From contig NZ_JBHTJP010000032.1 of NCBI RefSeq assembly GCF_042676025.1, forward strand, positions 248,001 through 312,000: a stretch of 64,000 nucleotides of DNA, written 5' to 3'. A model generated the notes under the pieces. It searched no databases and was not told the DNA's origin. It saw only the letters and a list, made by a program, of their open reading frames with translations. How positions within the stretch are numbered: position 1 is the stretch's first letter; each line of letters starts with the position of its first letter. Positions 53,017 to 60,410 of this stretch are shown here, in pieces. Source of the stretch: Salinimicrobium gaetbulicola (GTDB lineage Bacteria > Bacteroidota > Bacteroidia > Flavobacteriales > Flavobacteriaceae). Made by a program: the position numbers and the translations under genes.

Positions 53017-53537
53017 TACAGTCCACCCACGATAATTCAGGTTTTAAAGAAATGAAATTCCCCCTCACCCTTGTTCTGGATTCAGTGACGAGTCCTGCAA
53101 ACCTTGGAAGTATTTTTCGGTTAGCCGATGCTTTCAATGTGGAAAGAATCATTTTCTGCGGGCCTACACCCCCAGACCTCGAGAGTAACCGGTTAAAAAG
53201 AACGGCCAGGTCTACCATAACTTCTGTTTCACACGATTATAAAGAAGATATTCTGGAAACCTGCAAACAACTAACTCAGGAAGATTACCGACTGTTTTCC
53301 CTTGAAATTGCTTCCGGCAGTAAAGCCATTAACAGCCTTAGTTATTCAGGTTTTAAAAAGGTCGCATTGATCCTAGGAAATGAAAATGCGGGAATACAGG
53401 AAGAAGTTTTGAAAATTTCAGATCTTAAACTCCATATTAACATGTTTGGAAAGAACAGCAGTATGAATGTGGCGCAGGCAACAGGGATCGCCCTTTTTGA
53501 AATAACAAAAAGCCTGCAACCAATTGCTGAGAATTAA
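53013..53537 (+). CDS. TrmH/SpoU-family RNA methyltransferase
   Basis: 174 residues. A TTG at 53013, overlapping the previous stop by 4 bases, gives QSTHDNSGFKEMKFPLTLVLDSVTSPANLGSIFRLADAFNV. An ATG 39 bases on is the alternative. SPOUT motifs are the NLGSIFR block, LILGNENAGIQEEVL and IPM-like NMFGKNSSMNVAQATGIALFE. It probably 2'-O-methylates an RNA ribose. It is not one of the longer L30e-fused types. Confidence 0.88.
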   Translation: MIQSTHDNSGFKEMKFPLTLVLDSVTSPANLGSIFRLADAFNVERIIFCGPTPPDLESNRLKRTARSTITSVSHDYKEDILETCKQLTQEDYRLFSLEIASGSKAINSLSYSGFKKVALILGNENAGIQEEVLKISDLKLHINMFGKNSSMNVAQATGIALFEITKSLQPIAEN

Positions 53538-53549
53538 TATATTTACTTC

Positions 53550-54638
53550 GTGAACGAAAAACAATTATCCTACGGAATTTTAAGAGCTATTGCTATTTTA
53601 TTGGGAACAGCATTTTTGCTGTATTTCCTTTATGAGATACAATCGGTTCTTATTTATATCGCAATCGCGGGAGTTATCTCGTTAATTGGTCGCCCGGTCG
53701 TGATCTTCCTTCGCAATCGCTTGAAAATTCCGAATAAGATTGCAGTGGTAATTGTACTTTTGTTAGTGGTCTTTATGTTCATCGGACTAATAACCATCTT
53801 CATACCTATCGTTGTAGAGCAAAGCAAAAACCTTGGACAAATAGATATGGATGCCTTTACCCGTGATCTAAATGAGTTGAACACGCAGATCAACAATTAT
53901 CTGGGGGTGGAAGAAATCGATATTATTGAAGGTATCAAACAAACAGAATTTGTCAGAAACTTTGATATCACCACGATCCCAAGATATCTGAATCACTTCT
54001 TCGGAATATTAGGTGCAGCGGCGATTGCCGTTTTCTCTATTATCTTTATCTCTTTCTTTTTCTTAAAGGACAGCAAATTAATGCTGAACAGTATTCTGGT
54101 TTTTGCGAACCAGGGGCATGAAGATAAGTTCCAAAGGGTTTTCAACAAAATTAAGGTCCTGCTATCCCGTTATTTCGTCGGGTTAACGCTGCAAATCACT
54201 GTACTCTTTGTGCTTTACAGTATCCTGCTATCCATCTTTGAAATCGACAACCCCATAGCGATCGCATTCATTTGCGCATTCCTGAACATTATTCCATACC
54301 TGGGCCCAATAATCGCAGGAATCCTGGTTTCTCTTTTTGTTATCTCCAGTAATCTAGGAGCAGACTTTCAGACCATTATCCTGCCGCAACTCATCTATGT
54401 GATGTCTGGATACATAATTTGTCAGTTGATCGATAATTTCGTGAACCAGCCATTAATATTCGGTGCGAGCGTTCGGTCTCATCCATTAGAGATCTTCCTT
54501 GTAATTCTAACTGCAGGTCTCCTTTCCGGAATCACAGGAATGATCGTGGCTGTGCCGTTCTATACTGCCATAAAAGTGATCGCCAAGGAATCGTTGAGCG
54601 AATACAAGATCGTAAAACGCTTAACAAGGGATCTCTAA
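53550..54638 (+). CDS. AI-2E family transporter
   Basis: 362 residues from a GTG with about seven to eight hydrophobic segments. The family features are a long amphipathic middle (about 105-150) and the C-terminal block FICAFLNIIPYLGPIIAG...QLIDNFVNQPLIFGASVRSHPLEIFLVILTAGLLSG. Members export autoinducer-2 or other small solutes, or act as Na/H antiporters. The role here is open. The next gene starts one base later. Confidence 0.88.
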   Translation: MNEKQLSYGILRAIAILLGTAFLLYFLYEIQSVLIYIAIAGVISLIGRPVVIFLRNRLKIPNKIAVVIVLLLVVFMFIGLITIFIPIVVEQSKNLGQIDMDAFTRDLNELNTQINNYLGVEEIDIIEGIKQTEFVRNFDITTIPRYLNHFFGILGAAAIAVFSIIFISFFFLKDSKLMLNSILVFANQGHEDKFQRVFNKIKVLLSRYFVGLTLQITVLFVLYSILLSIFEIDNPIAIAFICAFLNIIPYLGPIIAGILVSLFVISSNLGADFQTIILPQLIYVMSGYIICQLIDNFVNQPLIFGASVRSHPLEIFLVILTAGLLSGITGMIVAVPFYTAIKVIAKESLSEYKIVKRLTRDL

Positions 54639-54639
54639 G

Positions 54640-55821
54640 TTGAATAAAGCACTTCTACATAAAGAAGTACAGGATTTCCTGGAGACGAACTACAAAGAGG
54701 AGATTTCAAAAATACTTTTTAAAGGAAGTCCTTTTCCAGAGGTCACTCCTCAGGAACTCGGTATCCAGTTAAGTGGAAAAAAGAAGGTTGAAAAGAAACT
54801 GCCCACCTGGTTTAATACCCGTGGGATCATTTACTCTCCAACGCTGAATCTTGAGCAGACTTCTTCTGAAAAAACAGCTGATTACAAGGCTTCATTGATC
54901 AGCGGAAACTCTATAGTGGATGTTACCGGCGGCTTCGGAATTGATTCCTATTTTTTCTCGAAACGTTTTGAAAAGGTAGTGCATTGTGAACTCAATGAGG
55001 AACTTTCAGAAATAGCGTCTCATAATTTCGAGGTTTTAGAAAGACCAAATGTTCAGAATTTTTGCGGTAATGGAATTGAGTTTATAAAGAACTCTTCGGA
55101 AAAATTTGACTGGATCTATATTGATCCTTCCAGAAGGGATGACGCCGGTGGCCGTGTTTTTCATTTGTCCGATTGTCTCCCCAATGTTCCTGAACATCTC
55201 AACATGCTTTGGGAAAACACAGATAATATACTCATTAAAACCTCTCCTCTCCTCGACATTACAGCAGGGATAAGGGAGTTGGAAAATATTGCGGAAATTC
55301 ATGTTGTAGCCGTAGAAAATGATGTCAAGGAACTTTTATGGATTTTAAAGAAGGATGCTTCCCAAGAAATAAAGATCAAAACGATCAATTTCAGAAAAAG
55401 CGGGGATCAGGTATATGAAAACAGGCTTCAAAAAGCCACTCAGCCGGCTTTGAGTCAACCTTTGAGGTTTTTGTACGAACCTAATGCCGCATTGATGAAG
55501 AGCGCGCTATACGACCAATTGGCTAGCGAACTTGACCTATTCAAATTACACCCCCATACACATCTTTACACTTCTTCTCAGATTACAGATTATCCCGGAA
55601 GGCGATTTGAGATCATTGAAACTATCCCTTTCAAAAAGAAAAGGATCAAGGCTGCACTAACAGTCAAAAAAGCACATATAGCCACCAGGAATTTTCCCGA
55701 AAGTGTAGCCACTTTACGCAAACAATTTAAACTGAAGGACGGTGGTGAAAATTACCTTTTCTTCACAACTTCATTAAATGACGAGAAGATCTTGTTGATG
55801 TGTGAAAAGGTATCAAACTAA
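54640..55821 (+). CDS. Class I SAM methyltransferase with THUMP-like domain
   Basis: 393 residues from a TTG at 54640, right after the transporter stop; no nearby ATG is available. Motif I is IVDVTGGFGIDSYFFS, an acidic strand end CELNEEL follows, and WIYIDPSRRDDAGGRVFHL is a DP-type catalytic motif as in RNA/DNA N-methyltransferases. The C-terminal part (from about 270) is the THUMP-like domain described for such proteins. The target is unknown. It ends the tsaD run. Confidence 0.82.
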   Translation: MNKALLHKEVQDFLETNYKEEISKILFKGSPFPEVTPQELGIQLSGKKKVEKKLPTWFNTRGIIYSPTLNLEQTSSEKTADYKASLISGNSIVDVTGGFGIDSYFFSKRFEKVVHCELNEELSEIASHNFEVLERPNVQNFCGNGIEFIKNSSEKFDWIYIDPSRRDDAGGRVFHLSDCLPNVPEHLNMLWENTDNILIKTSPLLDITAGIRELENIAEIHVVAVENDVKELLWILKKDASQEIKIKTINFRKSGDQVYENRLQKATQPALSQPLRFLYEPNAALMKSALYDQLASELDLFKLHPHTHLYTSSQITDYPGRRFEIIETIPFKKKRIKAALTVKKAHIATRNFPESVATLRKQFKLKDGGENYLFFTTSLNDEKILLMCEKVSN

Positions 55822-55867
55822 CCGCGATCTCTAACTCAAACTAGAAACAAGTATATGGTCTGGATCA

Positions 55868-55900
55868 AAAAAAAAGCCCTTCACTTTCGTGAAGGGCTTT
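55868..55900 (-). terminator. Strong terminator downstream of the tRNA genes
   Basis: AAAGCCCTTCAC / GTGAAGGGCTTT stem (12 bp) with a 4-base loop, T-run on the minus strand. It can stop minus-strand transcription from the tRNA pair and, weakly, the plus-strand operon. Confidence 0.8.
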
Positions 55901-55905
55901 AATTG

Positions 55906-55934
55906 GTCGGGGTGGCAGGAATATCTCCCTGCGG
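55906..55934 (-). pseudogene. tRNA-Pro 3' remnant (T-arm and acceptor strand)
   Basis: GTCGGGGTGGCAGGA at 55906-55920 is an exact copy of 56080-56094, the 3' end of tRNA-Pro. CCTGCGG follows 7 bases on, as in the real gene, so a T-stem GCAGG/CCTGC could form but its loop differs. No 5' half is present. It may be a decayed tRNA copy or the trace of an integration event. Confidence 0.55.
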
Positions 55935-55945
55935 TCGGTGATCCT

Positions 55946-55970
55946 GATTTTGATGTTGCTCATCAAAATC
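55946..55970. repeat. Perfect 10-bp inverted repeat
   Basis: GATTTTGATG, loop TTGCT, CATCAAAATC. There is no adjacent T-run. It lies between the tRNA-Pro remnant and the tRNA-Pro terminator. A 12-base direct repeat (AAAATCCAACCA at 55965 and 56045) overlaps it. Confidence 0.6.
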
Positions 55971-56041
55971 CAACCAGGCTTCGCCCTTTGTCTTTTTTGT
56001 TTGTTTCGAATCCCGAAGTAAACTTCGATTTTCTCCAAACG

Positions 56042-56075
56042 AAAAAAATCCAACCACTTTGTGTGATTGGATTTT
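56042..56075 (-). terminator. Terminator directly after tRNA-Pro
   Basis: On the minus strand AAAATCCAA pairs with TTGGATTTT and is followed by Ts. It starts 6 bases after the tRNA-Pro 3' end. Confidence 0.65.
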
Positions 56076-56080
56076 AATAG

Positions 56081-56155
56081 TCGGGGTGGCAGGATTCGAA
56101 CCTGCGGCCTCCTGCTCCCAAAGCAGGCGCGATAACCGGGCTACGCTACACCCCG
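56081..56155 (-). tRNA. tRNA-Pro(UGG)
   Basis: 75 nt cloverleaf on the minus strand. Acceptor CGGGGTG pairs with CACCCCG, the anticodon loop is TTTGGGA (anticodon TGG), and the T-arm is GCAGG-TTCGAAT-CCTGC. The CCA end is not encoded. It is second in a pair with tRNA-Ser, 25 bases apart. Confidence 0.95.
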
Positions 56156-56180
56156 AAAACAACAATCGTTGTTTTGCTAG

Positions 56181-56265
56181 CGGAGAGTGTGAGATTCGAA
56201 CTCACGCGACAATTGCTCGTCGACAGTTTAGCAAACTGCTCCATTAACCACTCTGGCAACTCTCC
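56181..56265 (-). tRNA. tRNA-Ser(GCU)
   Basis: 85 nt with a long variable arm. Acceptor GGAGAGT pairs with ACTCTCC, the anticodon loop is TTGCTAA (anticodon GCT), the variable arm starts CGACGAGCAATTGTCG, and the T-loop is TTCGAAT. CCA is not encoded. It is the first gene of the two-tRNA transcript. Confidence 0.95.
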
Positions 56266-56568
56266 TTTAAAAATATATGAACTTGCAAATATTTTGCGGT
56301 TGCAAATCTATGCTATCTCATAGTTCTATGCAAGCCTTTTTTAGGTTTTTTCCTGCACTTTCGGCCAAGATATTTTGCATCAGTTCATTAGAAAAATAAA
56401 AAAAATGAATAACCATAGGATCCTAGTTTTCTTCGGAAAAAACCCTGCACATTTGAACTTTTACAGATATCCTATTAATTCCTAAAATATTCCTTAAAAA
56501 ACAGGGCTTTCCGAAGCGAATAAATACGAATTAATTATCTTAGAAAGTAATTCTTAAATCTAACCACT
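56266..56568. other. Spacer of about 300 bp holding the tRNA promoter
   Basis: AT-rich region between the tRNA pair and the divergent ubiB-family gene. Apart from the tRNA promoter at its left end I see no gene or RNA. Confidence 0.55.
56303..56333 (-). promoter_or_regulatory. Promoter TTG-N20-TAGATTTG for the tRNA pair
   Basis: On the minus strand TTG and TAGATTTG are 20 bases apart, followed by CAACC. The -7 box ends about 37 bases before the mature tRNA-Ser 5' end. Confidence 0.7.
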
Positions 56569-58215
56569 ATGTCCCTTCTACCTGAGAATCTAGTTCGCTA
56601 TCAGAAATTTTTGAGCTTTATGCTTAAATATTGGAACAGTGATCTTTTGAACGATACTACTTCGCAGGCGATGGATGAAGAAACGGTTAGTTCATTTTCC
56701 GAATACGATCAAAGTCCTGAAGAATTGGTGGAAGATCTAAAGCAAATGGGGCCAACCTACATCAAATTAGGCCAATTGCTCTCTACAAGACCCGATCTTT
56801 TACCAGATCGTTATTTAAAGGCCCTGGCAAGCCTGCAGGATGATCTCCCTCCTATTCCTTATGAAGAAGTAAGAGAGATCGTGGAATACGAGATAGGAAC
56901 AAAAATTTCAAAGGCTTTTAATTCTTTTGATGAGGATCCTGTTGCAAGTGCTTCCATTGGACAGGTTCATAAAGCGGAATTAAGATCTGGTAAACAAGTT
57001 GCCGTGAAAGTTCAAAGACCGGGAATCAGAAAAAAATTTCTGGATGACCTTAAAACCCTGGAAGAAGTAGCCGCGCTAGCCGTAAAGCATACCCAAATCG
57101 GGAAACAATACGGTTTCGATGATGTCTTCGCCGAACTGAAACGGATTATGCTCCAGGAACTGGATTACCTAAGAGAAGCGAGTAATCTTGTCACTTTAGG
57201 AACAAATTTGAAAGAATACAGACGCCTGATCGTACCACAACCTATTCCCGATTATACGACTTCTAAAGTGCTAACCATGGAGTATGTAAAAGGTAAAAAG
57301 ATCACCTCGGTTTCTCCTTTGAAAAAGACAGAGAACGATTATACTCCCCTGGTAGATGAATTGGTACATGCTTATTTAAAACAAATTGTGTCTGATGGTT
57401 TTGTACATGCAGATCCTCATCCGGGAAATATACATCTTTTAGAAAATGATAAGATCGCGCTCATGGATCTTGGAATGGTGGCAAAGTTTTCAAATAAAAT
57501 GCAGGATTTTCTTTTACGTTTATTGCTGGCATTAAGTAAGAATGACGGGGAAGAGATCGCTGATATTTTACTGGAGATGAGTGAGCAACAAAAAGATTTT
57601 TCTGAAAGCGCTTTTCGGAAGGACATCTCTGTTATTGTAGAAAACAATCGCAATAGTACAGCCAAAGACCTTCAAACGGGGCGTTTACTTATTCAAATGA
57701 ACCGCAGTGCCGCTAAAAATGGCATTTATCTACCGGTTGATGTGAATATACTCGGAAAGATACTATTAAATATGGATCAGATAATCGCTTTTCTAGCCCC
57801 TGAATACGACCTGCAAGAGGCTGTAAGGAAATATATGGATAAGCTCGTTCAAAATAAGATGATCAAAGAATTGGCTCCTGAAGAGCTTTTTAGTGTATTA
57901 CTGGAATCAAAAAATCTATTGGAGCATTTGCCTTCAAGATTCAATAAGATCTCAGAAAACCTTGCAAACAATGAGTTTAAGGTGATTGTCGACGCGATTG
58001 ATGAAAAACGATTTACAGATGGTTTTCAGAAAGTAGCCAATAGGATTACATTAGGGCTTATCATAGCTTCCATGATAATAGGAGCCGCTATGCTAATGAG
58101 CATCCCTTCCTCGTTTACCATTTTTGGGTATCCCGGCCTTGCCATCCTGTTCTTTTTGCTTGCAGCGTTTGGTGGAGTTTATTTGAGCTATACGATCCTT
58201 TTCAAGGACGAATGA
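56569..58215 (+). CDS. UbiB/ABC1-type atypical kinase
   Basis: 548 residues. The family KxGQ motif is YIKLGQLLSTRPDLLP (about 64-79), the nucleotide loop is ASASIGQVHKAEL, and the catalytic/metal motif is HADPHPGNIH with LMDLGMVAKF. The last 55 residues form two membrane helices. Such proteins support quinone biosynthesis as an ATPase/kinase; here that would be menaquinone. It is a single gene abutting the convergent wzi stop. Confidence 0.93.
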   Translation: MSLLPENLVRYQKFLSFMLKYWNSDLLNDTTSQAMDEETVSSFSEYDQSPEELVEDLKQMGPTYIKLGQLLSTRPDLLPDRYLKALASLQDDLPPIPYEEVREIVEYEIGTKISKAFNSFDEDPVASASIGQVHKAELRSGKQVAVKVQRPGIRKKFLDDLKTLEEVAALAVKHTQIGKQYGFDDVFAELKRIMLQELDYLREASNLVTLGTNLKEYRRLIVPQPIPDYTTSKVLTMEYVKGKKITSVSPLKKTENDYTPLVDELVHAYLKQIVSDGFVHADPHPGNIHLLENDKIALMDLGMVAKFSNKMQDFLLRLLLALSKNDGEEIADILLEMSEQQKDFSESAFRKDISVIVENNRNSTAKDLQTGRLLIQMNRSAAKNGIYLPVDVNILGKILLNMDQIIAFLAPEYDLQEAVRKYMDKLVQNKMIKELAPEELFSVLLESKNLLEHLPSRFNKISENLANNEFKVIVDAIDEKRFTDGFQKVANRITLGLIIASMIIGAAMLMSIPSSFTIFGYPGLAILFFLLAAFGGVYLSYTILFKDE

Positions 58216-59553
58216 TCAAAATTGTTTGCTCACCCGTAACCCGACTCCCAGATTTGAAGTTTCATTTAAATCAATGTCGACTCCTACAAGAAGGTCCACA
58301 TCAACTACATCTTCTAAAAGTTTAGTGTTCAAAAATGTGGAAATAATCTGTTCCTGGGGTTTATCTGTTCCGCCCTTAGCACCATAATTCTCCCTGAAGC
58401 TTAATAGAAATTTATAAGGGTACATATAAGCTAAAGTACCTTTCAAACCAATATGATGAACCCTTATGCTGTTATGTTCAATTCTGAATCTATCTTCATC
58501 AAGCATAAAAAACGGAGCTCCAAGGATCTTTTTTTGATAGGTCCACCCTGACCTATATAGATTATTATTGAAATAATTATCCTTGCCATCTCCGGTTGGA
58601 GTATTCTTACTTTGATCACGCGTATAATAGAACTCATACATGAATGCTTCCACCATTTTGAAATCATCGTCCTGATCTTCAATATAGACACCATAACGAC
58701 CATCTGGGGTATTGCCAAGAACTCTTCCGGAATTATCTTCGAAGAGCGTATTATAGATCAATTTTACATCATAATGAGAAAAGGAAGTATTCAAGTATAC
58801 TTCATAACTCCCCAGATGATTTCCAAGGGCGTTAGCCTCCTGTCCCTGCACATCATCCCTGCCTTCTTTTCCCACAAAAACATTCAGGTAGTCATGAAAT
58901 GTCTGGGGCAATTGTCCATAATCGGGAGAAGATCCTCCCCACTGGGCAAAATGCTGTAGTCCCACGATCAATTCCCAGTTCCTTATCTTATTAAAAACTA
59001 AGTAAAAACTCTTATGATGCACCTTCACGTTCTCAACGTAGCGTTCCTCATCTAATAAATATTCTTCCCAACTGGCTTTAAATCCCAAACCACCTTCTTT
59101 CCATAGCACAATAGGTCTTTTAATCTTAAACCCCACTCCCGGCATAGGACCGGTATTCAAAGACCATAAAATATTCTCATTGGTTGCGCTTAAACCTGAA
59201 TACAGTTCTTCACGCTGCATTTTCCCAATAAAGACAGATATTTTCTCATTTTCGAAGTTCAGGAAATATTCATCTAATTGAAATTTATCATCATACCCAT
59301 CCTGATAAAATCCACCAATTCCCCCAGTAAAAGATTTATTGGAATTAATGCTGTATTTCGCAATAGTATTGATCCAACCGCTCAAATGGGTGGTTTGATC
59401 CACACGGCCTCTTTGGTTGCTATAAAGCCAGAATGGCGATGATTCTTCGGAAAAATGCACACCCTGAACACTGATATCAGCCGAATATTCCATGTTCTGT
59501 GCATGCATAATCGGAAAGAGTATCAAAAAAAGCCAGGGTAAAATTCTCCTCAT
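58216..59553 (-). CDS. Capsule assembly Wzi family outer-membrane protein
   Basis: 445 residues with a signal peptide (cleaved near MHAQ). The mature part is a beta-barrel with Wzi-like features: SPFWLYSNQRG early, FENEKISVFIGKMQRE, GNHLGSYEVYL and a C-terminal Phe (LRVSKQF). E. coli Wzi anchors capsule at the surface. The polysaccharide genes that follow support the call. Confidence 0.85.
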   Translation of the reverse strand: MRRILPWLFLILFPIMHAQNMEYSADISVQGVHFSEESSPFWLYSNQRGRVDQTTHLSGWINTIAKYSINSNKSFTGGIGGFYQDGYDDKFQLDEYFLNFENEKISVFIGKMQREELYSGLSATNENILWSLNTGPMPGVGFKIKRPIVLWKEGGLGFKASWEEYLLDEERYVENVKVHHKSFYLVFNKIRNWELIVGLQHFAQWGGSSPDYGQLPQTFHDYLNVFVGKEGRDDVQGQEANALGNHLGSYEVYLNTSFSHYDVKLIYNTLFEDNSGRVLGNTPDGRYGVYIEDQDDDFKMVEAFMYEFYYTRDQSKNTPTGDGKDNYFNNNLYRSGWTYQKKILGAPFFMLDEDRFRIEHNSIRVHHIGLKGTLAYMYPYKFLLSFRENYGAKGGTDKPQEQIISTFLNTKLLEDVVDVDLLVGVDIDLNETSNLGVGLRVSKQF

Positions 59554-59651
59554 AGAGTTTAAAATAGTTAGATTTAGAGCAATAAAGTGGTTAACAGCCG
59601 TTATAGAATAATATATTCTGTAATTTTACATCCCAAAAATTATCATAAATA

Positions 59652-60410
59652 ATGTTTTCCATTTTTAAGAAAAAATTCTTTCTTCAAGACCTTCTTGAAG
59701 GAGCAGTTGATATCCACAATCATATTTTACCAGGCATTGACGACGGCGCTTCAGAAATAAAAGATTCCCTTGCTCTTATTGACAAATTTGGAGAATTGGG
59801 AGTCAAAAATTTCATAGCTACTCCACATGTTATGAATGACTATTACCCCAATACTCCAGAGACAATCAATAATGCCCTCTCAAAACTTAAGGAGGCTCTT
59901 CATAACTCAGGTAAAAATGACATCAATATCAAAGCTGCAGCTGAATATATGATGGATCATTCTTTTATGGAATTAATGGAAAATGAGGATCTCCTTTGTC
60001 TAAATCAAAACCTGGTGTTGGTCGAGATGTCTTATTTCCAGCCACCCATTAACTTGAATGAGATATTATTTAAACTTCAAACCAAAAAATACAAACCTGT
60101 TTTAGCTCATCCTGAGCGATATGCTTACTTCCATTCTAAAAAGCTTGAAAAATACCATGAATTAAAACAACGTGGGTGTTCTTTTCAATTGAATATTTTA
60201 AGCCTGATAGGTCATTACGGGAGCAATATCCAGGAGGTTGCATTGATGCTTCTAGATAACGACATGATAGATTTTATTGGTTCAGACACCCATCAACTTC
60301 GTCATTTAGAAAAGCTTTCTACAGCAAAAATTTCAGAAAAGAGATTCAATACATTAAAACCTATTATTGAAAATACAAAACATGCATTTATGCCTGCTTT
60401 TTCCTCTTAA
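59652..60410 (+). CDS. CpsB/CapC-type tyrosine-protein phosphatase (PHP domain)
   Basis: 252 residues with the PHP metal motifs DIHNHILPGIDDGA (about 20-33), TPHVMNDYY, AHPERYAYF and the final GSDTHQLRH. It should dephosphorylate the tyrosine tail of the Wzc-type kinase encoded next door. Its 3' end overlaps the 3' end of that kinase gene by 23 bases on opposite strands, an unusual coupling. Confidence 0.92.
   Translation: MFSIFKKKFFLQDLLEGAVDIHNHILPGIDDGASEIKDSLALIDKFGELGVKNFIATPHVMNDYYPNTPETINNALSKLKEALHNSGKNDINIKAAAEYMMDHSFMELMENEDLLCLNQNLVLVEMSYFQPPINLNEILFKLQTKKYKPVLAHPERYAYFHSKKLEKYHELKQRGCSFQLNILSLIGHYGSNIQEVALMLLDNDMIDFIGSDTHQLRHLEKLSTAKISEKRFNTLKPIIENTKHAFMPAFSS

Noticed and set aside
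56005..56020. T-loop-like TTTCGAATCCC on the plus strand
   Set aside because: No acceptor or anticodon arm can be drawn around it, so it is not a plus-strand tRNA.
56059..56247. Plus-strand frame spanning the tRNA genes
   Set aside because: It translates the reverse complement of two tRNAs; a known artefact.
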